The notes below the pieces were generated by a model, which saw nothing but the letters and a program-made list of their open reading frames with translations, did not search any database and was not told the origin of the DNA. From Eleginops maclovinus (taxonomy: Eukaryota > Chordata > Actinopteri > Perciformes > Eleginopidae), in the NCBI RefSeq assembly GCF_036324505.1, contig NC_086362.1, positions 11,095,043 to 11,159,042 on the forward strand: a DNA stretch of 64,000 nucleotides, written 5' to 3'. Position 1 is the first letter of the stretch; each line of letters starts with the position of its first letter. The translations under genes were made by a program, and so were the position numbers. This document shows positions 1 through 13,577 of this stretch, piece by piece.

Positions 1-1621
1 GATCGCTAAAGATATCTAAGTCTTATAAGAGGTGAAGGGTGAACGGGGTGATGGGAAGCACGGGGCAGCAGGAGGATTTGAATCTCCAACAAACAGTTAG
101 CGCCTTCTTTAAGTGTTCGCACCAACCTGTGGGACTGTGGTGGGACACGTGTCTCCGTGACCTCACCTGCTGTGAAAAAAACATGTTGGGTCAAGTATGC
201 ATGAATAAATGGATGAATAATGAGGGTGTGAATCTACATGTATAATCTTGCCATTTCAAATGAATTAATGTGGTCAATCATGCATTTAATTTAGCATATT
301 TAAACAAAAACACAATGTCAGAAAGCACAAGAAAAATAAATCAACTTAAAAATAAAGTTTAAAAAAATCTGAATAAAACAAATTCATGTAAAAGAATTAC
401 AAGAAAAATAAGAAAAAAACATGAATTATAAAAGTACATTCATTTATTGAATACAAAAATAACAAAAATACTGACTTATTAAATATATAAACAAAGTTAG
501 TCCTTAACTTATTATTGTTGATTTAAATTGTTATTATTATTGTTGTCATTGTTAACAATATCTTTATTATAGCGTTAATTTGAATATGTATTGTTATATT
601 TCAAATTGTATTCGTATATGTAATTACATAAAATAGTGTATCATCATGTCAAAGGGAAATGCTGATCCAAAGTAGTTTTTTTTTCTTCTAATGCCTGAAA
701 TCATTTCAAAAGTGAATTCAGAGCTGAATTTCTAGGCATGACGGCACTACAAAAACACTGTCAGTAAGACTCCCTCACAGCTCATATGTTTTGGTTTATG
801 GAACAGCTGTTTAAAGGGAAGAATGAAGGAGGTCAAAGGTCACGGTATCACAAAAATGTTGACCCAGCGTTGTGTCAGTGTGCTGCTGCTGTCACTCACC
901 GTTCAAGGAGCCACATGAAGGGCCCGCAGCAGTTGATTTGTCAGCAGCCAGAGGGCAGACAAGGGCACATACTGTACGTTATGAAGCGACAACACTGACA
1001 TCTACGTATATCTGAGCGTCCTTCACCTGGCAGCTAATGTCACTGATGGGTTGTTGTCGCAGAACCATGCTGTGCTGCTGACACTCACACATAAATCTGA
1101 GCTTATTGAGCATTTGTGAAGGGGGAAGCTCCACCAGAGGACAGGAATAAAAGTAAACACAGCACAAAAAGTAGGGAAATTTGAGTTTGGTAGATTATTT
1201 CTTTGTTGTAACAATGCTTCTTGGCAGTAAATCTTATACCGTTGGAAAGCCTGTTTATTTCTCTTTTAAATCGTGCCACATTTGTGAGGAAGATGCCTTT
1301 GTGGGATGAGCAGCAGAGCTGAGTATGTGGGTTGCGCCCATGAAAAATGTACCAAATATTCTCTGCCAATCTCAAACATAATTAGAAATAAAAAAGTTTC
1401 GAAAATCAACAATTATAAAATATAAACAACTCAAAATAGAAAATACAAACGTCAAAATCAGTGCACAGAAACCATTGTAAAACAAGATAAAACCAACAGA
1501 TGTTATACAGTGTATGTAAAAGCAACAGGACACAAGTGTGGAAAACATATTGGAATAGATGTTTTGGAAGGAGTGAGACCAAAAATGTGTTTCAATGCAT
1601 ATTCTTTCCCTACTTTCCAAG
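1..1621. other. intron/upstream sequence of chrnb1, no gene recognised
   Basis: AT-rich sequence, especially 240-620, with no ORF that I recognise. Because the exon at 1622 begins in mid-gene, at least the right part should be chrnb1 intron. The earlier chrnb1 exons are either left of the window or not recognised here. Confidence 0.5.
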
Positions 1622-2055
1622 GTCTGAGAGCCCGGTGCAGCTCCAGCGGCTCCCGAACACTGACAGCTTTTGTCTGATCCTCCCTCCCCACCTGAAGTCG
1701 GCCATCGCTGCGGTGACATACATGGCAGAGCAGCTAAAGAAGCAGGACACGGATGACACGGTGAGTGCAACACACACTCTGTCAGGCAGCTTGTTATTCA
1801 GTCTGTCTGCAGCTCCTGGACACACTGTGTCCCACAGACAAATGTTCCTGTGTCATTGCATGCACACAGCACTATGCTGAGTCACTGCTTACAGTAAGTG
1901 TGTGTTCCCTGCAGATGACAGGAGACTGGCAGTTCATCGCCCTCGTGGTGGACCGCCTCTTCCTGTGGCTGTTTGTGATCATCACAACGCTGGGAACCCT
2001 GGCCATGTTCTTGGACGCCAGTTTCAACTACACCCCCGACAACCCCTTCCCATAG
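1622..2055 (+). CDS. chrnb1: muscle-type nicotinic acetylcholine receptor beta subunit, 3' end (two last exons)
   Basis: Partial gene. Exons are 1622-1760 and 1915-2055, with an AG acceptor before 1622, GTGAGT after 1760, GCAG before 1915 and TAG at 2053-2055. The first exon encodes the end of the cytoplasmic M3-M4 loop, including the amphipathic helix ([14 protein letters not shown]). The last exon encodes the M4 helix ([19 protein letters not shown]) and a short extracellular tail ending PDNPFP. Human CHRNB1 ends in a very similar way (PPPDPFP) and has the same [12 protein letters not shown] block, which separates it from the neuronal beta subunits. The product is a subunit of the pentameric acetylcholine-gated cation channel at the neuromuscular junction. 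The neighbouring claudin-7-like gene supports the assignment, since both are on human 17p13.1. The ligand-binding domain and M1-M3 are not in view. Confidence 0.9.
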
Positions 2056-2817
2056 AAGTCCAAAAACACAAGCTTGATACATTTTTCGGATGTCACCTCT
2101 TTTTATTGGTGATTTCTGAGACCTGACTTTCCATTAATACCTTAATACTTATTCCATATTTATGATGTCACCCTGAGAGATTTTGTTAGGTCAATTGTTA
2201 GAGAAGATGTCATATTTGCATAAAGTAGCCGACATGTTTAAGGATTCTGTGTAGATTTATTGGTAATTGTAGTAACACTCACTGGTTTTTCATTCTTTTC
2301 TTTTTTTTGTCTAAATGAAGTATTTAACACAATGGTTAATTGAGTCTTGCAATACATTTTTCTCAACAGGGACATTGTCTGTTCCTTCTGTACTTACACA
2401 GTGATCGTTATGTTCGCCTGTGGCCAATAGAGGGCAGTATCATGGTGTTCATTTAGAACACTGCAGTTCAAAGGGCAGCACAATGTTCATATCTCTACAG
2501 TTATTATAAGGAGAATGGTCTCCAATTTCATATCGATATAGGTTCCACCCCTTACATTCACCGATATAACCCCTCTCAGACATTGGTTTTAAAAATATGT
2601 AAAGATAACAAAGTTAGACAGCTATAGGTTACTAGCCTAACTTTAGAATTAATACTTTACTGACATGCTGTGGAACAATATTTATTTTTATATCTATTCA
2701 AACATTTTGAAAGGCTTTACAGGAAGTTGGAACTCATAATATACATGAAGAAATTAAAATAGAAGTACTGTATGTGACTAAATACTTTAACGGTGAGTCT
2801 TTTAATACTGATATTTC

Positions 2818-3362
2818 TACAGTAACTAAGTACATTTACTTGAGTACAATTTTGAGATACTACTACTTTACTTGAGTATTTCCATGTTATGCTGCTTTGT
2901 ATTTCTACTCCACTACAATTCAGAGGTACTTTTCCACACCTACATGTATTTAATACCTTTAGTGACTTTACAGATCTGGATTAATGATGGTAAATATAAT
3001 CAGCCCTTAAATCAGACTGTAGTTCACCTGCAGTAAATCCAGCAGCTACCCTGCAGTATACAAAGCCATTCAAACTAGCTGCACCTTTACCAGCTCTGAG
3101 AACACTTTAATGATCAATAATTATAAAACATATCAGAGATATTATTCTGAAATGGACCAATCAAACAATGACTACTTTTACTGTCGCTACTTTAAGTACA
3201 TTTAGATGAGAGTACTTTCTACTTTCACTGGAGGAACATTTAGAATACTTTTACTGTGACAGAGTATTCCTACACTCTGGTACTTCTACTTTTACTCAAG
3301 AACAAGATCTGAGTACTTCTACTTTACTCAAGTACAAGATCTGAGTACTTCTTTCACCTCTG
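2818..3362. repeat. hAT-type non-autonomous element (MITE), copy 1
   Basis: The right end reads AGTACTTCTTTCACCTCTG, so its complement starts CAGAGGTG, the usual start of fish hAT MITEs rich in ACTTTTACTTGAGTA motifs. The left boundary is approximate. The core at about 2940-3165 is repeated almost exactly at 19830-20042 in the same orientation. Confidence 0.65.
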
Positions 3363-5339
3363 TATTTCTACAATCAAGCATTTCTGACACAGTGAGGGAA
3401 ACTCGTCATGCTTTGAGGCCTCAGATACACGTTGTCATGCATTCTTGTGACTGTTTGAGAAATAGTGATTTGATCAGATGATTGTAGACGCCTTGAGGTC
3501 AGCAATGTTGTTGTACCGAATCAATCATGTGTACTGAGGCAATACTGGCTCGACTGTCCAAAATGAGTCTCCAGTCAAATGCAACGCAATAAGTGTTTAA
3601 AAAGCCAGTGTTTTTGTATTTTACCAAAAACAATGAAGCTTAACGTATTGGCCCTAATCTCACCTTCCCATTTAAAGTTTGTAGAACTGGTCGAAACCCG
3701 ATATTGCATCAACGCTTGCTTGACCCAAACTGGGTAAAACCTGACTCAGTGATTTGAAGTAGAAGCATACTGTGTTGTTATTAAGTTAGTCTTACAGTAA
3801 AGTGCATTCCTGCTACACTGTAGTCATGTTCCCGCTCACTGAGGTGCAGCACAAAGCCACAGAGCCTGTGATTGTATCCATTGTCTCCAAATATGTCTCC
3901 ACCCTGCATGTAGCACTTGCCAATCCTCTGAGGAGAAGAGTGTCTACAACACTAAGAACACAATCTATTGGCCCTGTCCTGCTGCTGCTGCACAAAGGCA
4001 AAGTCTTGTTGCATAAGAAGACTGAAGGTGATAAAGACGTGAGACATGTAGCGAGGGGCGCCATCCCCCTCATTTGTGCTCTCGGGAGCTTTTCAGGGAA
4101 AAGCAGCGGGCCCGGTGTGTTTTATTGCTAATGCCTCAGTGACTTCCAAGGGCACTTAAAGGACCTCAATCATTGCACTTGCACTCCACTTGTTCACTTC
4201 AGACCCAGAGGAGGCCTCAGGAATGGGAGGGAGAGGCCCCCGAGAGAATGTGCCCTTCTTCGGGCTGATTTAGGTGTTTTCTTTTTCAGTTTCCATTGAG
4301 CAACATTAAGCAAGACAACTGTGAAAAAGGAAAGTAGTTAAACAGAAAGGGGGGGGGGGGGAAAGAGCAATGTTCTTGCTTTTGTTCTTAGCTACCTAGG
4401 TCCTGCATGGAAAAAGCAGCCAAGAGGACATCAGATAAATCAGGTAACCCATAGCAACAGCATTGGCAGGCCTGGGATCCTCTTCCTGTTGCACAGCTCA
4501 CCCAGCGCTTTCTGCTCACCTTTCTTACCTTCATATGTTTTTCTTTACACTTTTCCTTCTTCATCTTTTTCAACTCTCTCCATCACCCAAAACACCCCCG
4601 CCTCCTCTTCTTCCTCCTCCGCCTGTATCAAAGTGATTCCTTGAGCTATGGGTTCATTCCTCCCCGGCAACAATGAGGCATTTGTTTGGCTACAAAAGCT
4701 ACGACTTGAGGCTTATTACCCCGGCCTGGATACAGTATAAGAGAAAGAGTTATAGTGGGAGAAAACGTGGGTGAAGGGGGGGGGGGGGCAAGAATGTGTG
4801 AAAATGAAAGTACTGAGGAAAAAAAGGAATAACAGCAAGGACTCATTACCTTTTAAATTGGTAATCCAGCCAGTAGGTGAGCACATTCCCATTAACCTAC
4901 AGTGGGATTACTTCCTGCAGGCTTATGGGTTATTACTTCCTCTCCCATTGCTGAAGCTACTATTGTTCAGCCTCAGTGTGAAGTCAAAAACACTGCAGTG
5001 CCAAAAGCCTGACCTCTGGTATCGACAACGCTTGCTATTGTGTCTCCGTATTTAGCACCTAATGGAAAACATATTTTAAAAAAAATTCAAACATAAATTA
5101 ATTGATTTCAAAAAGTCAGCACACATAAAGCATTGCTCTCAATCTTTCGTAGGGATATCATGATTGAAAAGTGCAGCTCTTCTTGTTCTTATAATAATAC
5201 CTTTTATTTACAAGCGCACTTTTCTTTTGAAAACCAGAACTCAAAGTGATACAGGCTCAACCCACTTCTTCTTCTTGCTCTTTTTATGTAGTCTATACAA
5301 TGGCCCACAGGTTTAAAAGTGCTTCAAATGGCCCAAATC

Positions 5340-5712
5340 TAACGGGGTAGTTAGAACCCAAATGCAGCACGCTAGACCAGAATACCAGTTTGTAAAACAG
5401 GAACCAGGAAACACACGGGCTGGAAGGTCAGGGACAGAAGGCGTTCAATTGGGAATCCCAATTTTTAAAATCTATTATTATGAAAATGTGCAGTTTTACA
5501 CGTTATTTACAGCAGTCTGGAAACAAGTGCTGGAAGGTCTGGCATGTAGGCAGCGAGAAGCTTGCCAGATCTGGCAAAGAGGTGAGGCGGGAGCTTAAAT
5601 ACCAGGCTAATTGGATGTGATGCAGGTGTGTGAACAAGTGTGTGAGTCAGGCTGATGAGAGGGGCGTGTCAGAGATCAGGTGAGGGGCGGAGAGTGCAGA
5701 GACTGTGACACA
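5340..5712. repeat. interspersed repeat fragment, family not identified
   Basis: The block contains GAACCAGGAA, GGCTGGAAGGTCAGG and AGGCTAATTGGATG-type segments ending in GAGACTGTGACA. The AGGCTAATT...GCAGGTGTGT part recurs near 26231-26256, which suggests a dispersed fish repeat. I cannot name the family and the ends are uncertain. Confidence 0.35.
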
Positions 5713-6399
5713 TATAGCATTGATCTCAAGCTCTCAATCTTCAGTAGGAATATAATGATTGAAAGAAACAGATTTTCTTCTTCTTCGTCATCATCTTACT
5801 CATCTTACTACTTCCCCACAAGTATGCAGCGCGTTTTCCCTCTGGAAGTGTGTTTGGCCATTGTAGCTGTTTGCACCTGTCGGCCACCGTAGATCCAACC
5901 CAACAATGTGAGCTGTTTGAATACAAATAATTTAACATAAATGTATACTGCATATTTCTGATACGGTGGTTATATTTCGCTTTATAAAAACATCTGTCTG
6001 GTCACTTTCTAGACATTAACTAAAGCATCGTACTGACGTTTTCTGTGACTTATCTGTGAGTTGCTGAGTTTTTAAAGTGAGTCTTTGTAGACATTAGTAG
6101 GTGATGAATCTGCTCTGAGCCAGTGATTGGTGATCTGTAGTAATTGACGGTTGGGAGTTAAGTCTGGTACACTGACAGAGAGCTGAGTTGTGGCATACAT
6201 CTCAGTCAGTAGGTAGACTGTATTAACTTTCTTTTTGCACACACACAAATCTTTTCTAGGCTTAGGTAGAACAGAAAAAATAACTTAAAATCAGAATTGA
6301 GTATTGCTTGAGAAAGTTTGATTCACATTCATTGTTGTTTTTCTGGCAGCGTAGAAGGGAAAATATATGACTAAGCATCATTGACCTTAATTTCTCCTT

Positions 6400-6730
6400 A
6401 AGTATTTCAAGTACCTACATTTTAGTGTGTACTACAATACTAAAAACTCTTGTATACAATTGGGAAAACATAATAACCATAATAATAAAACACTATGAGA
6501 AGATCATTCTGCTTATGGTACTTGAGGTACATTTATCTGAACATACTTGTGTACTGCCATTGTGCAGAATGAGTACTTTCACTTTTTGTACTCCAAGTAT
6601 GCTTTGGTGCAATTACTTTTATTTAAGTAGAATCTTTAATTCACATTTTGGACTTATAATGGAATATTTTAAGACCAATTATTCGTACCTTTGCTTAAAT
6701 AAAGTATCAGGGTACTCCTTCCAACACTGT
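6400..6730. repeat. MITE-like repeat with TACTT-rich core
   Basis: The right end GGTACTCCTTCCAACACTG would read CAGTGTTGGAAGGAGTACC on the other strand, a typical hAT-type terminus. Inside are repeated AAGTACTT-like words. The left end is not clear. Confidence 0.5.
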
Positions 6731-7165
6731 TCATATGGCACGTGCGTAAATTGGGGAAATATTCAGGCAAGATACATGTTTAAAGATACATATTAACAGC
6801 AATATATATTTGATACTTAGTTGAGTGTTATTACGAAGCCACTGAAGCGTTTTGAAAGTGTTGAGTGCAAAGGCAACCTGTTGTTTGCTTGAAGCGGAGG
6901 GGACATTTCCCAGCAGCAGATTCTCCCTGCGACCACAGAGCATTGCGACTCCATGCATCAGCAAGCATGATAACAACACACCCACTTTACACCATCACCC
7001 ACATCTCGAGTGCCCATCCCCGACTGAAGACCCCCAGCTCAGGAGTTCTGCGGACTGTAAAACCAGCTGCGTTTTGCGAGACACTTTTCCGGAGCTTTCC
7101 TGCAGGAGAGGGATCCTGCGTCCTTGAAAAGTGTATCTTAGAGAAGCGGACTTTCTTTGCGAACC

Positions 7166-8408
7166 ATGGCAAACTCCGGTATCCAGCTGTTGGGATTTTT
7201 CATGTCTTTACTTGGCATTGCCGGACTGATCATCGGGACTATCCTGCCGCAGTGGAAGATGTCTGCGTACATCGGGGACAACATCATCACAGCGGTGGCC
7301 ATGTACCAGGGACTGTGGATGTCCTGCGCGTTCCAAAGTACCGGACAGCTCCAGTGTAAAATCTACGACTCCATTCTGCAGCTCGACAGTAAGTTATATG
7401 ACTTTGGGTCCACATTATAACATGTCAATCAATGGGTTGTAATGCAGCAGGTTGGATTGTGTGGTAGATCTTCACACAGTGACTTATCCATGGCAACACA
7501 CCTGAGTAAGACCTCAATGGAGCACACTGTTATCTCTGATATAGTTTACCACCTCAGGGTACCACCTCCTCACTACTCCATCATTACTAACCACACTATT
7601 ATCAGCAGTAACAGTGCACTGTGATCTGTCACTACAGGGGGACAATGTCTTCCTCGCAAGTGACCGATTCCATGAGAAGAAAGTTTGGAAGGATAGATGT
7701 ATCTTTATTCCTGAAAGCATTCCTTTGAGTACTCTCCCACACATTCTGGGAGACCCTCCCACCTCACCTGCTAGCATTTCTATTAACTTACATACACACT
7801 AGCCTTATCCAGATTCAAGAGCTCATTCTGTGATTTATCTTTAAAATATGCAGATGTTTGCATGAGCATATATGAAGATTCTCTTTCGTCACCCCCAGAG
7901 ATAAAAGGCTTCTGCGTGGTTTTCTCAGGTTAGCCTATGATCTGAGAACTTTGTCGACACTTTTCTCACCTACAATGCAAACACCTCAACAGTTGTTGCT
8001 TATTCCTAAAAAAGCGGACTTAACAATAAGTTTCAAACATTCATGGAAAGGGTGACCATGGTAACTGCACTTCTGCATGACAACTATCTGCTGCACATCA
8101 CCCATAAAAAACTCTTCTCTATTCCAAAACTGGGAGCTGTAGATTTCAACACTTTGCTACTTTTTTAGAAGATTTAGATTTCAAACTGATGCTTTTTCTG
8201 CTGATACATCTAATAGAATGTTTTTTCTTTTGTTTGCACATGTAATTCACACACTACCTACTGTATTGTGTGCACTGCCTGTAGCAAGCTTGATGCTGAG
8301 CTAGATTAGTCAGGAATTGGACCTGAGACCCCCAAAAGTCCATATTTCCATCAGTCTGTGATAATATGCAGATGTGTTTTGGAAGGAGCTGGACCTACAG
8401 TAATATCC

Positions 8409-8452
<44 letters not shown>

Positions 8453-11400
8453 CAAGGTTTGTCTGACAGTGTCAATTTAACTATATGTTGTGCAGATTGC
8501 TGAATAAGTTTGAGTTTTACCAAATTACACGCTAATAGAGACAGCCTATTTTTTCCTGGGGCCTTCTAGTGGGCTGTGGCCTAATGGTATTAATTTTGAG
8601 GAAAGCCACAGTAGCCTATATAATATTGTTTTAATATAATCTCGGTTTAGTAAGATAAAATCATATATAAATATAAATTGTTTTTGTCACTGTAGGCATG
8701 CAAAGTATTTATGTTTGGTACCCAGCAGTGAATACTGTATGTACGAAGTAATCAAAACCAATCTAGTGTCTTCGGTGTTTCTTTCTCTCGGTGAATGGCA
8801 GCAGATGTGCAACATTTGTTTGGACACTACAGAGCTTCCATAGACAGTGCAGCAACAATAATGAGGGCAGTGTTGCAGCTCCAAGCCAGGATACTGCGCA
8901 TCCTGCTCTCTCTCTGCATTTACCATATAATCCAGTCTATTGTTCGCCATGTCTCACTACTTCATAGAGTTACCCCTCTCCTTTGCATCCTCCTCCCCCG
9001 TGTCCCTCTCCTCCCTCTCTGGTGGAGGGGTTTGTTTGTTTGGGCTGGGCAGGGATGGCCTAGACTGGCACAGACTGGTTCGAGGTGGACCGAGGGGGAC
9101 AGACAAAGGGGGGACTCACCCTGTGATAGGTTTATAGCCCGAGGAGGGGCACTGACAGATAAGGGGTCCAACAGTGTTTCAGCAGGCCTCCACCTCTAAT
9201 TAAACGGCAACAAACGGGCAGAGACAGTGGGAGAAGAAAGAGTGTGGGATGTGTTTTTTTCTTTCTGTTTGTGCGTCCATGTGTATCCCATGGTTTCGCT
9301 TCCAGGAACAGCTCACATTCAGATGTCCTGACAGGCTAATGTGAGCATATTTCACAACCCCTGGACACACACATAAAGACTGAAAGGCTGAGGTCTGTTA
9401 ATTCCTCATTATTGACCAGTTTGTGACTTTTTAAGATCTGAATTGTTATTTTTATGATGTATTTCCAAGATACCGTGCACTCCCACGATCATCTAAAAGC
9501 CCTCTCTTCCCTGCCTTCCCTAATGGAACCAACATATTCCCCTTCTCTCTCTCTGCCCCAGGTTCGCTTCAGGCCACTCGTGCCCTGATGATAGTTGGCA
9601 TCATTGTGTCCATCGCAGGCCTAGGTGTGGCCTGTATGGGAATGAAGTGCACCACCTGTGGAGGGAACAACAAACTGCGCAAGTCCCGCGTTGCCATGAC
9701 AGGAGGCATCATCCTGCTAGTGGGAGGTGAGGAAGCCATAATGATTTGATTACATGCAGATGGATGAAAATGAAAGGGAAAAACAACATGAAGGTGTTGT
9801 TCCAGCACTGGCTGTGAGGACTGCTTCTGTGTGTGGAACTACAAATGTCTCTACATCTCGTATAGATTTGCAATTGGGTTGAGAATGTGGCTGGGCTTCA
9901 GCATGTGAATCACGTGATGTTTTTCTAAATATTTAATTATACCACAATTCATTAATTTTGTCTGCATGTCTGAAACACTGCCAACCTTTAAACTAGACTA
10001 CGAGTCCATGATAGCATCTCTAGTTAGGGTTCCTTAATCAAATAATTTTGAGCACAACACCATATTATTACACAGTATATATTATGTACTGTACTGCTTG
10101 CAAATGCTAAAATGGGGGACTAAGTGTTACCAGGAACGTCTCACAAATTCACAAAATAAATGACAACCACATTTAAACTTTATGGTACATACAATCATTT
10201 CACAAGTTTAGGCAATCCAACTTTTAAAACTAATGGAGATATTTCAAAATACCATGTTAAGCCAACCTCTCTTTGAAGTGGTATTCCAGTTTGGACCATC
10301 TGATATGGCAATCCCTAGGAGTGCACTGCTAGTGTAGCTAAAAAGCTTATAAATCTTCCACCAAGTAAAATACAACTAAATATATTCACAAATGAGCAGC
10401 TGGAATGGTGATGTAATACATGAGAAAAGGGTGGCAACTGGCAACCATGTCATTTTTCAGTCTACATGTTTCTGCTGGTTGTTTCTGGTGAATCAACTCC
10501 ACAAACAAATCTGAAGACCAGCTGACTCTCTGCTGAATACACACCACTGTACAGTATAGAATTGGGACTTAAGCTAATCCATATAATTTTTTATTGAAAC
10601 TATGAGCATAACCACAGACCCAGTTTCATAATGTTACATCCAAGCAGAGCTCATTATCACATATTTGCTTAGATCTTGTGTCCATCAAACAATAAGTAGG
10701 AGGATGTTTGATCCATTGTCCAGCTTTCCACCCACTCCTCCGCTGCAGCCCTGAATGAAGTCCATTACTCCTGGCACTGATTCTGACATAAGAGGTCTAA
10801 CTGGCTCCGAAGAGAACAGAAACACTAAAAGCTAATTGTGCTGGAGTCAATAGCTCACCGCCTGGTGACTATGAACCCATGTCTCGCCTCTCAGGGTTTG
10901 ATGGTGTGCCGATGGACTGATTGATCTTTGTTGTTGGCTTTCTGTCCTCTCAGGGCTGTGTGCCATCGTGGCGTGCTCCTGGTTTGCTCATAATGTGATC
11001 CGGGCTTTCTACAATCCCTACACTCCAGTCAACACCAAGTAAGCAACCCAACCACACAGTGTGTTCAGGTTATTTTAAAGGAATAATTCACCTATTCTTT
11101 CCAAGAGTGAAAAGACACAGTTGATTCCCTTCAGATATGAAAAGTCAGGCTAAACAGACAGCTTAGCTTAGCATAGCATGAAGAATGGAACAGGGGGAAA
11201 AAATCACCCTGGCTCCATCCAAAGGTAATTGGTTAAAATGCCTACAATACTTCTAAAGCTCACTACTCGTACACAATTACGAGAACATTGTTGTGGTACA
11301 GTAATGTGCTGGACTATTTCTTGTCACTATGAGTCCAGTTTTTATGCTAAGCTAACTAGTGAATGGCTGTAAATTTATATGTAATGGACCAATAAAGCAG

Positions 11401-11777
11401 TGGTATGTTTCAATAAATTACTATTTTGCAAATACCAATATTCATCCTTCACCACTGCAGGTTTGAATGTGTTTAAGGTTTAGAAACCCTCTTTAACACT
11501 GCACTGATGAAAGAGACATGTTGGAAATGTTGCCAATCCTTGCGAGGTCATTGGAAATCCAAACTCATAATGGTGGCATCATTACTTATACCATTTCTCG
11601 TGTCCCAGGTTTGAGTTTGGCGCGGCCATCTTCATCGCCTGGGGCGGCTCCCTGCTGGACGTCCTGGGCGGAGCCATGTTGGCCGCTTCCTGTACGCAAA
11701 AGAAACAAGTGGCCAAGTACCCGTCCATGGCCAGCTCCCGCACCGGTCCGCCGAGCAGCACTAAAGAATATGTGTGA
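7166..11777 (+). CDS. cldn7: claudin-7-like tight junction protein
   Basis: Four exons: 7166-7388, 9562-9726, 10954-11038 and 11609-11777, all with GT-AG introns and consistent phases, giving 213 aa. The start ATG has context GAACCATGG, and the upstream in-frame codons lack ATG. The protein opens [11 protein letters not shown], has four membrane helices, and has the claudin signature in extracellular loop 1 (W...GLWMSC, then a second Cys ten residues on). It ends KEYV, a C-terminal PDZ ligand. The segment from FYNPYTPVN to [13 protein letters not shown] resembles claudin-7 most, though claudin-1 is close. Linkage to chrnb1 supports claudin-7. Claudins polymerise in epithelial tight junctions and set paracellular ion permeability. 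Fish have cldn7 duplicates; I cannot tell which copy this is. Confidence 0.88.
7389..9561 (+). other. cldn7 intron 1
   Basis: The intron runs from GTAAGT to CCCCAG. It contains an (AT)n run at 8412-8448 and no convincing exon. Short open frames near 8795-9199 have no recognisable similarity. Confidence 0.7.
8412..8448. repeat. (TA)n microsatellite
   Basis: Uninterrupted TA dinucleotides over about 37 bases inside cldn7 intron 1. Confidence 0.95.
9727..10953 (+). other. cldn7 intron 2
   Basis: The intron starts GTGAGG and ends CTCTCAG. I see no gene or recognisable repeat in it. Confidence 0.75.
11075..11410. repeat. common percomorph interspersed repeat in cldn7 intron 3
   Basis: Contains AGACAGCTTAGCTTAGCATAGCATGAAG, broken here as GCTTAGCTTAGCATAGCATG, then AACAGGGGGAAA, CTGGCTCCATCCAAAGGTAA, TCTAAAGCTCACTA and GTGCTGGACTATTTCTTG. 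I know this series as a very common repeat in perch-like fish genomes. A piece of its other end (ACATTTTGGGAAATATGCTTA) is seen at about 19280-19350. The class (SINE or MITE) is not certain. Confidence 0.65.
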
Positions 11778-13577
11778 GAGCGCCCCCTACAGCTTGGGAC
11801 TCCAACAGAAGCTGTCAAAGAAGCTCCTCCTTCCTTTTTCTGCAGCACCAGCGAAGAAAACTGAAGGTGTACGGGAAGTTGTGAAACATAGAGGCAAAGA
11901 ATTACTGACTTTGTTTTTCTTTTTTGTCAGGCTGACCTTTGATAACCCCTTGATTATGATGCAGCACTCAATTGTTTCATGAATGATGTCTCGCACCCCG
12001 TCGACACATTCGACAATTGTTTACAAGTGACCTTCACAAACACATTATAATTGGATCCCCCTGATTAATAGACAGGACCTGGGGGTGTAACCTGTTGAAT
12101 TGTAGCCTAAAGAGTGGATTGTAGCCAACGATAGCATCTCAGTGTTAGCACCAGCGTCTATTAGCGTTTGCCATGTAATTGAAAGTAATCAATTCAAGTT
12201 TGGTGTCGAGGCTGCGAATCAGGGGCTCCGTACAACAGAGACCCGCGGTGACAAAACAGTGTTTTATATTGACTGTTGATGGTTTTAAAATAGACATTAT
12301 GATGAGCAGGGTGTGACTTCACACACAGGCCTTTTACTACAACACTCACTACAGGCCTCTTCATACCAGTCTGCTACAAACCCTGCTCACGTATGAAATA
12401 TTTTATTATCTAGTCACCGTGCTGTCTTTACTCTTAATAGCTTCCGTATCAGCCACGATGACAATAAACTGCCTCTATTTATTTTTGACAAATGTAGGAT
12501 GAAGTTGTGGCCCTTCTAAAGGTAGATCCTAGCTTTTGGATATTATGAAGTCATTTTTTTATTATGATGTTTTATGCTCTGAACAGTGTCACCTGTTTTT
12601 TTTATATGGCATAGTTTTATACACTTGGCTCATTTAGAAAATATTGAGAAATGAGTGAAAGAACATTTTTAACATGTCCAACAGTACTTAAATAATAAAG
12701 ATATTGCAACATTGTTAATTGTGTGGTGCTCATAGCAGATGATTTAGTAGCAAACATATATGTGTTCGGCTTATTGTTACTTTACATGCATGTTAGAGCC
12801 TGACATGAGACTGACACCATGTTTTTCTTATAACAATACTATACATACTATTAAATGTGCTGTTAACAACTAGACAACATTGAGCCCATAGAGGGATTGT
12901 AGTAGATTTTTGAAATGAAAAACATGTCCCTTTTCCAGATTCTTAAATGTGGAAATAATATACAATTTCAACAAGTTTTAAAAGCCATAAAGACACTTGT
13001 TTTCTCAGACCTTATTTAAAAATAAAAAATAAAGGTCTGAAGTAGATCTTTGAGAATCACAATATGTAACCTTACGCAATGCCTATAATTAGCATTACGC
13101 CAGATCACACTACTGTTATTTAGCTTTAAAAAGCCTTACGTAATAAGTCCAGCCTTGGCATGACAGTGGTGATCACATCACAGTTAAAGATGACATAATC
13201 GACTAGATGAAAAACTCAGAAGAAAAGACAATTGGTGTTTTTGGATGTGTTTGGAGCTTTTCCGTAACTTATTTTTCCCACTTTTCATTTGCATCATACC
13301 TACAGCTTAATGCATGTTCTATTGTCCTGTTATTTTAGGGGTAATACAGCATGTAGAGTAAAGTAAAGTCCCTTTTCACATGACAGTATTCTGGTTTTGG
13401 AGTCAGATGTTTAGTAAAGCTTATTTTTTTTAAAGAATTAGTCAATATTTACCTTTTGTTTAAAAAGTGCTAAGTCTTTCTATGTGTTCAATTTAAGTTA
13501 AGAGAACTGCATGAAATACACCAATGTTAAAAGTTAGGCACAAATGCATCCAAACAACAGGCTCCACAAAGATTTGT
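11778..13577. other. cldn7 3' UTR and space between convergent genes
   Basis: The cldn7 3' UTR begins at 11778. Possible poly(A) signals are AATAAA in the AATAATAAAG at about 12692 and several near 13020. I see no coding sequence. The opposing camk2n-like transcript probably ends near 13580. Confidence 0.5.

Larger units (their letters stand above)
2056..7165. other. chrnb1 3' UTR, then intergenic sequence and cldn7 upstream region
   Basis: The chrnb1 3' UTR starts at 2056. Most of the rest is repeat debris: a MITE at about 2818-3362, a low-complexity pyrimidine tract near 4550-4620, G runs near 4351 and 4778, a repeat-like block at 5340-5712 and a second MITE-like block at about 6400-6730. 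An open frame at 3802-4131 resembles nothing I know. About 6850-7165 is probably the cldn7 5' UTR and promoter; no clear TATA box is visible. Confidence 0.5.

Noticed and set aside
3802..4131. 109-aa open frame on the + strand
   Set aside because: No domain, signal peptide or family motif, and no splice context; likely chance.
11518..11982. 154-aa frame covering the last claudin exon
   Set aside because: Another frame across cldn7 exon 4; the real frame there continues the claudin fold and ends KEYV.
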